A stretch of 64,000 nucleotides of DNA, taken from an uncultured Emergencia sp. Its GTDB lineage: Bacteria > Bacillota > Clostridia > Peptostreptococcales > Anaerovoracaceae. The position numbers were made by a program, and so were the translations under genes. Every line of letters starts with the position of its first letter. Within the stretch, counting starts at the first letter, position 1. The DNA is taken from positions 1 to 64,000 of the forward strand of contig CAJFTU010000011.1 of NCBI GenBank assembly GCA_904420065.1, written 5' to 3'. Below the pieces are notes generated by a model. It saw nothing but the letters and a program-made list of their open reading frames with translations. It was not told the origin of the DNA and ran no database searches. Below, in pieces: positions 55,120 to 62,777 of this stretch.

Positions 55120-55707
55120 ATGAATTTTTTGGAAGAACGGATCGTAAAGGATGGGGTTGTAAAAGAGGGAGGAGTGCTCAAGGTGGACAGCTTCCTCAAT
55201 CATCAAATGGATATACAGCTATTCGAGACAATGGGCGAAGAGTTCAAACGCCGTTTTGCAGGCAAAGCCATCAACAAAATTTTAACCATCGAGGCGTCGG
55301 GCATCGGTATCGCCTGCATTGCGGCCAGGCATTTTGACGTTCCCGTAGTCTTCGCGAAGAAAACAAAGAGCATCAATATAGACGGTGAAGTCTATGCCGC
55401 CGAGGTGGAGTCCTTTACGCACCAAACGGTAAACCGTGTGATCGTATCGAAAAAGTTTCTTTCTGCTGAAGACCGGGTGCTGATCATCGATGATTTTCTC
55501 GCCAACGGATGCGCTTTGCAAGGCTTGATTCAGATCGTCGAAGGAGCCGGCGCCCGTGTGGAGGGAATCGGAATAGCGATAGAAAAAGGTTTTCAGCCGG
55601 GCGGACAGCGGATCCGGGAAAGGGGATATCAGCTGGAATCGCTGGCTATTGTAGAGGATATGGATTGCCGTACCGGAAAAATCCGGTTTCGTCCGCAGAA
55701 GGTGTAA
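55120..55707 (+). CDS. xpt: Xanthine phosphoribosyltransferase
   Basis: 195-residue type I PRTase converting xanthine and PRPP to XMP for purine salvage. N-terminal [29 protein letters not shown] is diagnostic of Xpt, and the PRPP loop is [11 protein letters not shown] (about 124-134). AAAGGAG precedes the ATG. The 41-bp gap upstream leaves no room for the purine riboswitch often found before xpt. Confidence 0.95.
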   Translation: MNFLEERIVKDGVVKEGGVLKVDSFLNHQMDIQLFETMGEEFKRRFAGKAINKILTIEASGIGIACIAARHFDVPVVFAKKTKSINIDGEVYAAEVESFTHQTVNRVIVSKKFLSAEDRVLIIDDFLANGCALQGLIQIVEGAGARVEGIGIAIEKGFQPGGQRIRERGYQLESLAIVEDMDCRTGKIRFRPQKV

Positions 55708-55796
55708 GGCGTGGATATAGCCCGATTATATCGGATAGCTGTTTATTGTGTTTTTATCCGGCCTGTGCTATGATGCACAGGAGAGGAGGAGGTTTA

Positions 55797-56684
55797 TTGG
55801 AACTTCGCGTATTGAACTATTTTCTGGCTATCGCCAGGGAAGAGAACATCACCAAAGCGGCCAGGCTGCTCCATATCACCCAGCCCACTCTTTCGAGGCA
55901 GATCATGCAGCTGGAGGAAGAGCTGGGTGTAAAGCTGTTTTATCGGAGCAATCATCACATCGTGCTGACCGAAGAGGGGATGCTGCTCAAGCGGCGGGCG
56001 CAGGAGCTGCTCAGCCTGGCGGAAAAGACGAAAAAAGATTTTCTTCGCAGAGATCAGAATCTGACGGGGGAAATCATGATCGGCAGCGGGGAATTTCTGG
56101 GAACCAAGCTGTTTTCAGAGATGATGGCGGCCTTTCAGAAGAAACATCCCCTGGTTCGCTATCAGATCTACAGCGGAAATGCGGTCAACATAAAGGATTA
56201 CATCGAAAGAGGGCTGTTGGATCTTGGCGTGATGGGAGAGCCTGTAGACATCCGCAAATACGAATTCATCTCCATGCCGGTCAAAGAGAAATAGGGCGTT
56301 TTGGTACGGGCAGATGCAGAACTGGCCAAGAAGGAATACGTTCAGGTAGAGGATCTGATCGAGATGCCGATGGTCATCGCTTCCCGCGATCTGAGAAGCG
56401 AGCTGGGAAGCTGGTTTGGAGACGCCTTTGATCATCTGCACATTATGGCGAAGGGAAACCTTCCTTATAATGAAGCGATGATGGTCAGCAGCGGAATCGG
56501 GATAGCGATCTGTATCCAGCTCCACTGCGCCTATGAAGATCTCAAGTTCATCCCTCTGTACCCGGCTGTAGAGACGCGTACGGCTCTTGTCTGGAAAAAA
56601 GACCAGATTTTTCCGCCGACCACGGCGGCATTTATCGAGTTCATCAGGCAGTATATTGCCGATGTGACGGATCGCAAAAAGTAA
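55797..56684 (+). pseudogene. LysR family regulator interrupted by an in-frame TAG
   Basis: Reading from TTG 55797 (GAGGAGGAGG upstream) gives an N-terminal LysR helix-turn-helix (FLAIAREENITKAARLLHITQPTLSRQI) and the start of the effector domain, ending at TAG 56292-56294 after MPVKEK. The same frame continues without another stop to 56684 (GVLVRADAELAKKEYV to FIRQYIADVTDRKK). The break falls where relatives have Trp (KxxWGVLV), so a TGG to TAG change is the simple explanation. Total length of about 295 codons matches intact LysR proteins. Confidence 0.85.
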
Positions 56685-56710
56685 AACAAGAAATACAGCA
56701 AAAGAAGAAA

Positions 56711-56739
56711 CAGCGCAGTTAAACCGCGCTGCTTTTTTC
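56711..56739 (+). terminator. Terminator after the LysR pseudogene
   Basis: CAGCGCAGTT and AACCGCGCTG pair with one mismatch, followed by CTTTTTTCT. Confidence 0.85.
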
Positions 56740-56824
56740 TACATATATGTTATTATTTTTAAAAAAATAACGATGCTGTCTGCGGAGTGTCAGGTCTGCG
56801 GAATACCGTTCAAAGAGAGGTGAT

Positions 56825-57202
56825 TCAGTTCCTGCTTTCTTCAGTTGGACATGCGATTTCGACCATGGCTTCGATCATGTGGTGAAGGAGCTGGGCCTGT
56901 TCCGTATCGGCGGCTTTGTAGTAGACCTCTTTTCCGTCCCGGCGGCTCACGATGAGACCGCCGCTTTTCAGCTGTCTCAGATGATGAGATACGGCAGGAC
57001 TGCTCATGTCTACCAGTGCGGAGATATTGATGACGCATTCTTCGCAGTGACACAGAAGCCAAAAGATCCGGATGCGGCTCCCATCGCCCAGCTGTTTGAA
57101 GATATCCGCAACGGTCTGGAACTTGTCGACGTTAGGCATATCTTTCAGTTTTTCTTCTGCCTTCTGTCCGTGATCATGGGGAAGTTTTTTTTCTGTCGTC
57201 AT
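56825..57202 (-). CDS. ArsR/SmtB family metal-responsive repressor
   Basis: 125 residues. Winged-helix core includes FKQLGDGSRIRIFWLLCHCEECVINISALVDMS and the recognition helix SPAVSHHLRQLKSGGLI. A CxCxxC cluster (CHCEEC, about 51-56) at the alpha-3 position, plus N-terminal HDH, suggests soft-metal sensing as in CadC/CzrA-like members. AGGAGG precedes the ATG. It is divergent from the HMA/P-type ATPase genes that it probably represses. Confidence 0.92.
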   Translation of the reverse strand: MTTEKKLPHDHGQKAEEKLKDMPNVDKFQTVADIFKQLGDGSRIRIFWLLCHCEECVINISALVDMSSPAVSHHLRQLKSGGLIVSRRDGKEVYYKAADTEQAQLLHHMIEAMVEIACPTEESRN

Positions 57203-57305
57203 AGGTAACCTCCTGTTCTATAAGGGATATTCTACCATAATCCTGTTCTGCTGCAACCGGATTTTTATGGGGAAAGAAAAATTCCCATTCTTTTTGAAAA
57301 ACGTG

Positions 57306-57333
57306 TTGACTTTTTTGAAGAATGGTGTATATT
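57306..57333 (+). promoter_or_regulatory. Promoter of the metal-efflux genes
   Basis: TTGACT (57306-57311), 16 bp, TATATT (57328-57333). Confidence 0.7.
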
Positions 57334-57343
57334 AAAATTAACA

Positions 57344-57361
57344 ATTAAGCATTCGTTTAAT
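57344..57361. promoter_or_regulatory. Operator-like palindrome 1 (ATTAAGCA-N4-TTTAAT)
   Basis: ATTAAGCATTCGTTTAAT lies about 10 bp after the -10 box. A nearly identical sequence occurs before the ATPase gene. Position and symmetry suggest the ArsR-family repressor binding site. Confidence 0.65.
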
Positions 57362-57402
57362 CGATTGCGTGCAGAGCTATGGGAATCAAAGGAGATAATA
57401 CG

Positions 57403-57621
57403 ATGAAGAAGACTTATAAGATCGATGTAGACTGTGCAAACTGCGCCAATAAAATGGAAGCGGCAGCCAAGAATACCGACGGCGTCAAGGACGCAGTCGT
57501 AAACTTTATGGCGTTGAAAATGATCGTAGAGTTTGAAGAGGGACGTAAACCGGAGGAGGTCATGCCGGAAGTGCGCAAGAACTGCCAAAAAGTTGAGTCT
57601 GACTGCGAGGTATTTCTGTAG
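57403..57621 (+). CDS. Heavy-metal-associated (HMA) domain protein
   Basis: 72-residue metallochaperone-like protein from ATG 57403 (AAAGGAG upstream; the track's 57379 start is before it). It has the ferredoxin-like HMA fold with metal-binding CxxC in DCANCANKM (about residues 9-17) and a second cysteine pair near the C-terminus. The downstream P-type ATPase lacks an N-terminal HMA, so this protein may supply that domain in trans. Confidence 0.9.
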   Translation: MKKTYKIDVDCANCANKMEAAAKNTDGVKDAVVNFMALKMIVEFEEGRKPEEVMPEVRKNCQKVESDCEVFL

Positions 57622-57641
57622 ACCGTATTTTCATATGCAAG

Positions 57642-57687
57642 AGGGCGCCCTTAACGGCAATCCCGGCCGGATAAGGGTGCTTTCTTG
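57642..57687 (+). terminator. Attenuator-like hairpin between HMA and ATPase genes
   Basis: GCGCCCTTA and TAAGGGTGC pair (one wobble) around an inner CCGGCCGG-type loop, followed by TTTCTT. Confidence 0.65.
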
Positions 57688-57704
57688 ACGAATACAAATA
57701 AATG

Positions 57705-57722
57705 ATTAAGCAAATATTTAAT
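57705..57722. promoter_or_regulatory. Operator-like palindrome 2 (ATTAAGCA-N4-TTTAAT)
   Basis: ATTAAGCAAATATTTAAT, matching operator 1 at 14 of 14 non-spacer positions, sits 20 bp before the ATPase start. Confidence 0.65.
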
Positions 57723-57741
57723 TATAGAGAGGTGATATCTC

Positions 57742-59697
57742 ATGTCCAGAAAGCAGAAGAAGATGCTGATCCGCATAATTATCGCGTCAATACTCCTGAT
57801 CGGGGTGAGTTTTGTGCCGATGGAGACTGTCGGCAGATATATCGTTTCGCTGCTTGGCGCACAAGCTGCAGGATTATCAGTAAAAGAAGCCGCCAATGGA
57901 GCGGGACTTGTGCTCTATCTGATCCCTTACTTTATCATCGGCTATGATATTCTGCTCAAAGCATTGAAGGGGATAAGAAACCGTCAGGTATTTGATGAGA
58001 ATTTTCTGATGGCTGTCGCTACAGTCGGCGCTATCGCTATCGCTCTTTACGACCAGAGCGGAGAATATACGGAGGCTATCGCTGTAATGCTGTTCTATCA
58101 GGTGGGCGAGCTGTTCCAGAGTTATGCGGTAGGGAAAAGCCGGCGCAATATCAGCGATCTGATGGATATTCGTCCGGATTATGCCAATGTGGAAATCAAC
58201 GGCAGGCTGGAACAGGTCGATCCGGACGAGGTGGAGATCGGCAGCGTAATCGTCGTTCAACCGGGAGAAAAGGTACCTATCGACGGTATCGCAGAGGAAG
58301 GCAGTTCTTCCCTGAACACCAGCGCTCTTACCGGGGAAAGTCTTCCGCGGGATGTGAAGGAAGGCGACGAGATTATCAGCGGCTGCATCAATATGACCGG
58401 TTTGCTGAAGATAAGGACAACAAAGGAGTTTGGCGAATCTACGGTTTCAAAGATTTTGGATCTGGTAGAAAACGCCAGCTCCAGGAAGTCCAAGTCAGAA
58501 GCTTTCATTTCCAGATTTGCCCGCGTATATACGCCGGCGGTTTGCTTTGCCGCTCTGGCTCTGGCGGTTCTGCCTCCCCTTGTCCGCCTCTTTTTCATGG
58601 ACACGACGGCGGAGTGGGACATATGGATTTACCGCGCGCTGACGTTCCTGGTCATCAGCTGCCCATGCGCGTTGGTCATCAGCATACCTCTCAGCTTTTT
58701 TGCCGGCATCGGCGGCGCCAGCAAAGCCGGCGTACTGGTGAAAGGATCCAATTATCTGGAAAGCCTTTCGAAGACCAAAATCGTTGTATTTGACAAGACC
58801 GGTACACTGACCCAGGGCGTCTTCCAGGTCAACGAAATCCACCACAGTGATATGCCTGAGGATAAACTCATAGAATACGCGGCCCTGGCGGAAAGCTCAT
58901 CCTCTCATCCGATCAGCAAGAGCCTGCAGAGGGCCTACGGAAAGGAAATCGATCGATCCCGGGTGACGGATATACGGGAGATCAGCGGAAACGGCGTTAT
59001 TGCCAAGGTTGACGGTATAGAGGTGGCGGCCGGAAACGACAAATTGATGGATCAGCTGGGGATTACGTACATCGGCTGTCATTCCGTAGGAACGATCATT
59101 CACATGGCCGTAGGAGGAAAATACGCCGGACATATCGTTATTTCCGATGTTGTCAAACCCCGCGCAGCAGAGGCCATAAGACAGCTCAGAAATGCCGGTG
59201 TGCGCAGGATTGTTATGCTGACCGGCGACTCACGCAGCGCAGGAGAAAAGGTGGGTAAGGAACTGGGACTGGATCAGGTCTGCAGCGAACTGCTTCCGGC
59301 GGACAAGGTGGCGAAGGTGGAAGAACTGATCGCCGGAAAACCGGAAAAGGCGAAGCTGGCCTTTGTGGGCGACGGTATCAACGATGCGCCGGTATTGAGC
59401 CGGGCGGACATCGGCATTGCCATGGGCGCGATGGGATCTGACGCCGCCATCGAAGCGGCCGACGTGGTGCTGATGGATGACGATCCGATGCAGATTCCGA
59501 AGGCGATAAAGATTTCCCGAAAGTGTCTGCGGATCGTATATCAGAATATCGTATTTGCTATCGGCATTAAGCTGATCTGTCTTGTTCTTGGCGCAGTGGG
59601 CATCGCCAATATGTGGCTGGCCATCTTCGCCGATGTGGGAGTAATGATTATCGCTGTACTCAATGCGATTCGAGCTCTCTTTGTAAAAAATCTGTAA
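57742..59697 (+). CDS. Heavy metal translocating P1B-type ATPase
   Basis: 651-residue metal-efflux pump. It begins directly with membrane helices (no HMA domain). Motifs: actuator TGES (about 197), metal-site SCPCALVIS in TM6, phosphorylation DKTGTLT, SSSHPISK, ATP-binding GDGINDAPVLSRADIG. CPC plus the sequence of the last helices fits the Zn/Cd/Pb/Co subgroups better than copper (no copper-type NMSS...). Co-located ArsR repressor and HMA chaperone support metal resistance or homeostasis. Confidence 0.94.
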   Translation: MSRKQKKMLIRIIIASILLIGVSFVPMETVGRYIVSLLGAQAAGLSVKEAANGAGLVLYLIPYFIIGYDILLKALKGIRNRQVFDENFLMAVATVGAIAIALYDQSGEYTEAIAVMLFYQVGELFQSYAVGKSRRNISDLMDIRPDYANVEINGRLEQVDPDEVEIGSVIVVQPGEKVPIDGIAEEGSSSLNTSALTGESLPRDVKEGDEIISGCINMTGLLKIRTTKEFGESTVSKILDLVENASSRKSKSEAFISRFARVYTPAVCFAALALAVLPPLVRLFFMDTTAEWDIWIYRALTFLVISCPCALVISIPLSFFAGIGGASKAGVLVKGSNYLESLSKTKIVVFDKTGTLTQGVFQVNEIHHSDMPEDKLIEYAALAESSSSHPISKSLQRAYGKEIDRSRVTDIREISGNGVIAKVDGIEVAAGNDKLMDQLGITYIGCHSVGTIIHMAVGGKYAGHIVISDVVKPRAAEAIRQLRNAGVRRIVMLTGDSRSAGEKVGKELGLDQVCSELLPADKVAKVEELIAGKPEKAKLAFVGDGINDAPVLSRADIGIAMGAMGSDAAIEAADVVLMDDDPMQIPKAIKISRKCLRIVYQNIVFAIGIKLICLVLGAVGIANMWLAIFADVGVMIIAVLNAIRALFVKNL

Positions 59698-59759
59698 TGG
59701 TGAATTACCAGTCAAAGCAGGCAGTTCCGTCTGGCTGCTTTAACCGGATGCAGAATCGA

Positions 59760-59811
59760 GCCGCAGCCCTTTGCCGAATATATCGGTAAAGGGCTGCGGC
59801 AGTTTTAGTTT
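59760..59811. terminator. Strong bidirectional terminator between ATPase and kinase genes
   Basis: GCCGCAGCCCTTT and AAAGGGCTGCGGC form a perfect 13-bp stem with a 15-nt loop, followed by AGTTTTAGTTTT. A second smaller hairpin (AAAGCAG/CTGCTTT, 59717-59743) lies just upstream. Confidence 0.9.
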
Positions 59812-61103
59812 TCGGCATTGTTTTTAACAGGCAGCAATACGGTGACGGAGAATTGCTCTTCATCCGATGAGATGGAAAGCGTACCGCCGGACTGGGAAAC
59901 CAGGCCTCGAACGATAGAAAGGCCGAGGCCGCGCCGTCGACCGTTTCCTCTGCCTGAGGGAAGTGCAGCGGCTTTCTTTGAAGCGCCGGAAACGCTGTTC
60001 TCGATGTAATAGCTGAAATTGCTGCCGGATAGCCGTCCTTTGAGGAGAATCCTGCGTCGGGAAACGTCGGGAATTTTGCCGCATGCTTCTATGGCGTTGT
60101 CCAGCGTATTTGCGATCAGTGAGCAGAGTCCTACTTCGTCGATGCCGGGATTTTGAGGAAGCTCCAGGAAGATGCGGCAGTCGATTTGCCTTTCTGCAGC
60201 GAGTCGGTACTTTACGTTTAAGAGGGCGTTGACCGTCTCCATACGGTAGAATTCTTTTGGAGAGGCGGAAGAAATTTCCTGAGAAAGTTCTGACAGGTAG
60301 TTCTGCGCCTGCAGGACTTTTTCCTGGGTGATAAGGCTCTGGGCTACGCTCAGATGATTAGCCATGTCGTGACGGAGCTCGCGCACCCGCTTCTGCTCCC
60401 GGCGGAGATCCTCGTAGTAGGATTGCTGAGCCTGCAGCATATCCGCTGCGGCGGCTTCTCTGACCTTGTTGGAAACAAAAGCGCAGAGACGGCATATTCC
60501 CAGATTGGTCAAAATGCAGGCGGCACAGGCAGGCCAGATGGTGAACGTGCGGTAGTAAAGACTGACTTGCGCGATCAGGGTGATGGCGCCGAGAAAAGAG
60601 GAAAGACACAGAACAGAGATCATGAGCCAAATCTGCGCAGAGAGATGGGTTCGGGTCGGATTGAGCCACTTTCGGGTAAATCGAAGGATCAGCAGCCAGA
60701 AAGGTATCCGCAGGAGGGAAAACAGCAGATGAAGCGCGTTTTCGGCCAGCGGAGACATGTCCATCTGAAAAACGTGCAGCCAGATCACGTATCCGCCGTT
60801 TTCTGTCAGATAATAGAAAGAGATCCACAGCGGATAGACGATCAGAGTGACTGCCGTTTTGATCAGAAACGGATTGGTAAAAAACAGGAGAACGCCGGGA
60901 AGCAGAAAGATCAATATGCCCAGTGTGGCCGTAGTTTCACCGGGTAGGATTATGGGTGACGACAGGAAAAAGAGCAGGAGGTAAAACGATATGCGCGCCC
61001 ACTTCTGAGGGCGCAGAGTAAGGCAGCTTTCAAATACCCGGTAGATCAGACATGAAAGGATAAAGGAAAGGGGAAAATTGACCAGATAGGCGGGTTCGAA
61101 CAA
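59805..61103 (-). CDS. GHKL-domain sensor histidine kinase (AgrC-like)
   Basis: 432 residues. The N-terminal half (about 1-215) has six or seven hydrophobic segments. The phosphoacceptor region is RELRHDMANHLSVAQ (about 240), followed by an ATPase domain with N box LIANTLDNAIEACG and G-rich GRGNGRRRGLGLSIV. This is the architecture of peptide-sensing AgrC-type kinases. It follows the LytTR regulator gene on the minus strand after 26 bp. No AgrD-like peptide gene was seen nearby. Confidence 0.92.
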   Translation of the reverse strand: MFEPAYLVNFPLSFILSCLIYRVFESCLTLRPQKWARISFYLLLFFLSSPIILPGETTATLGILIFLLPGVLLFFTNPFLIKTAVTLIVYPLWISFYYLTENGGYVIWLHVFQMDMSPLAENALHLLFSLLRIPFWLLILRFTRKWLNPTRTHLSAQIWLMISVLCLSSFLGAITLIAQVSLYYRTFTIWPACAACILTNLGICRLCAFVSNKVREAAAADMLQAQQSYYEDLRREQKRVRELRHDMANHLSVAQSLITQEKVLQAQNYLSELSQEISSASPKEFYRMETVNALLNVKYRLAAERQIDCRIFLELPQNPGIDEVGLCSLIANTLDNAIEACGKIPDVSRRRILLKGRLSGSNFSYYIENSVSGASKKAAALPSGRGNGRRRGLGLSIVRGLVSQSGGTLSISSDEEQFSVTVLLPVKNNAEN

Positions 61104-61129
61104 GAGGATGCCTCCTTTCTTTTGTTTTT

Positions 61130-61834
61130 TTATTCGAGCATGTATCTGGCGTAGGCGATGGAGAGGGAGTGTTTGTAGGAGCGGCTGACCGGAAGAGGTA
61201 TTGTCCGTACAATGGCTCGGTTGGTTTCCGGCGAATCCAGATATTTCAGATTGATGATGTAGCGGTTATGTATGCGGACAAAACAAGAAGGAAGCCTGCT
61301 TTCCAAGTCGCTCAGCTTCCCGTAAAAAGAATGTGTTTCGTCAGCGGTTACGATGTGCACCTGATGGCGCTCGCTGAAAAAATACTGAATCATATCGAAG
61401 GGAATTCGCAGACTTCCTCTGCGGTGATCCAGAAAGAAACAGGTTTCTCTTGTCAGATCCAGTGTGGAAAGAGCGCTTCGCAGAGAAGCGATGATCTTCT
61501 CCTTTTTGTAGGGCTTCAGAATATAGTCCAGGGCGCGGACTTCATACCCCTGAAAAACGAATTCGGGATAGACCGTAACAAAGATGATTACGGCGGCAGG
61601 GTCCAGACTGCGTATTTTTCCGGCTGCGTCTATACCGTTTATATTGTCCAGTTTGATGTCCAGATATAAAATTTTCTGCCCCTGGATTTTTTCGTATTCC
61701 GATAAAAGCTCTTCGCCGGAAGAATATTCTGTGATCCGGTAGGAGATCCCTTTCAGTCCCAGTTCCGTCTCCAGAATCTGTTTTAATTCTCCCCGAAGCA
61801 CTTTGTCATCGTCGCAGATGATAATATTGAGCAT
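61130..61834 (-). CDS. LytTR family response regulator
   Basis: 234 residues from ATG 61834 (MLNIIICDDDKVLRG); the track start at 61870 adds a non-canonical leader. Receiver domain about 1-120 (DDD pocket, phospho-Asp in ILYLDIKL, and the Lys in ILKPYKKEK), LytTR DNA-binding domain about 135-230 (FFLDHRRGSLRIPFDMIQYF; SCFVRIHNRYIINLKYLD). Partner of the adjacent GHKL kinase. The divergent ABC exporter is a plausible target. Confidence 0.92.
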   Translation of the reverse strand: MLNIIICDDDKVLRGELKQILETELGLKGISYRITEYSSGEELLSEYEKIQGQKILYLDIKLDNINGIDAAGKIRSLDPAAVIIFVTVYPEFVFQGYEVRALDYILKPYKKEKIIASLRSALSTLDLTRETCFFLDHRRGSLRIPFDMIQYFFSERHQVHIVTADETHSFYGKLSDLESRLPSCFVRIHNRYIINLKYLDSPETNRAIVRTIPLPVSRSYKHSLSIAYARYMLE

Positions 61835-62018
61835 GTGTGATTCCGGGCCTTTCTTCATTTTCTTCATCAATCATACTACAGAAAATCGGCGATTTCATCT
61901 GGAAATACAAAACTTGCTGAAAAAGATGTCAAACGTGCAGACTTGCCGTATCGAAAAGGGCAAGGCGTTTTTTTATAATGTTTAATGTTTGCAAAAAACA
62001 AAAAGGGAGGAAAATGAG

Positions 62019-62777
62019 ATGCTAAGGGTAAACCATCTGTACAAGAGCTACCGCTCCGGCGGCAGCGTCTACGAAGTATTGAAAGATGTAAATTTCCAGG
62101 TAAGAAAAGGAGAGTTTGTTGCTGTGATGGGACCTTCCGGAAGCGGAAAAACCACGCTGCTAAACTGCATTTCCTGCTTTATTCCCCATGACAGGGGAGA
62201 AATTCTCTTAAATGGCGGCGATCTTTCCGTCCTTTCCGAAAAAGAAATCGCCAGGGTCAGAAATGAGGATTTGGGATTTGTGTTCCAGGACTTTATGCTT
62301 CTGGACGGCCTGACGGTCTTTGAAAATGTATGCATTCCCAAGGTAATCAAAGAGGAAAACTATGTTGAAATGGAGAAAAAGGCGGAAAAGCTGTTGTCTC
62401 TTTTCGATATTGCAGCGATCAGGGATAAGTTTCCGGCGGAAATCTCCGGCGGACAGAAGCAGCGAACGGCTGTAGCCAGGGCACTGATGAACGATCCTTT
62501 TCTGATTTTGGCCGACGAGCCGACTGGCAATCTGGACAGCAAGTCCAGCGAGGCGGTGATCGGCGCCTTCGTCAGCGCGAAGAAAGAGCTGGGCGCGACG
62601 ATTTTCATGGTTACCCACGACAGCTTTTCGGCCAGCTATTGCGATCGGGTAATCGTGATGAAAGACGGAAAGGTATTCCGGGAACTTACGAGAAACGGCG
62701 GGAGAAGGGAGTTTATGAATCAGCTCCTTGAAGTTCTGTCAGCGATGAACAGTGGTGAAGGCTATGACGCTGAGTAA
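62019..62777 (+). CDS. ABC transporter ATP-binding protein (MacB/BceA-like)
   Basis: 252 residues from ATG 62019 (GGGAGG 8 bp upstream; the track begins 10 codons earlier). Walker A GPSGSGKTT (about 38-46), Q-loop FVFQDFMLL, signature ISGGQKQRTAVARAL, Walker B LILADEPTGNLDS and switch VTHDS. Pattern fits exporters of the LolD/BceA group that pair with FtsX-like permeases. It overlaps the next gene by 14 bp and is divergent from a two-component system. Confidence 0.93.
   Translation: MLRVNHLYKSYRSGGSVYEVLKDVNFQVRKGEFVAVMGPSGSGKTTLLNCISCFIPHDRGEILLNGGDLSVLSEKEIARVRNEDLGFVFQDFMLLDGLTVFENVCIPKVIKEENYVEMEKKAEKLLSLFDIAAIRDKFPAEISGGQKQRTAVARALMNDPFLILADEPTGNLDSKSSEAVIGAFVSAKKELGATIFMVTHDSFSASYCDRVIVMKDGKVFRELTRNGGRREFMNQLLEVLSAMNSGEGYDAE

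Noticed and set aside
56292-56294. Pyrrolysine read-through at the LysR TAG
   Set aside because: TAG is used as an ordinary stop by several genes here (for example rpsE and adk), and no pyl genes are in the window. A point mutation is simpler.
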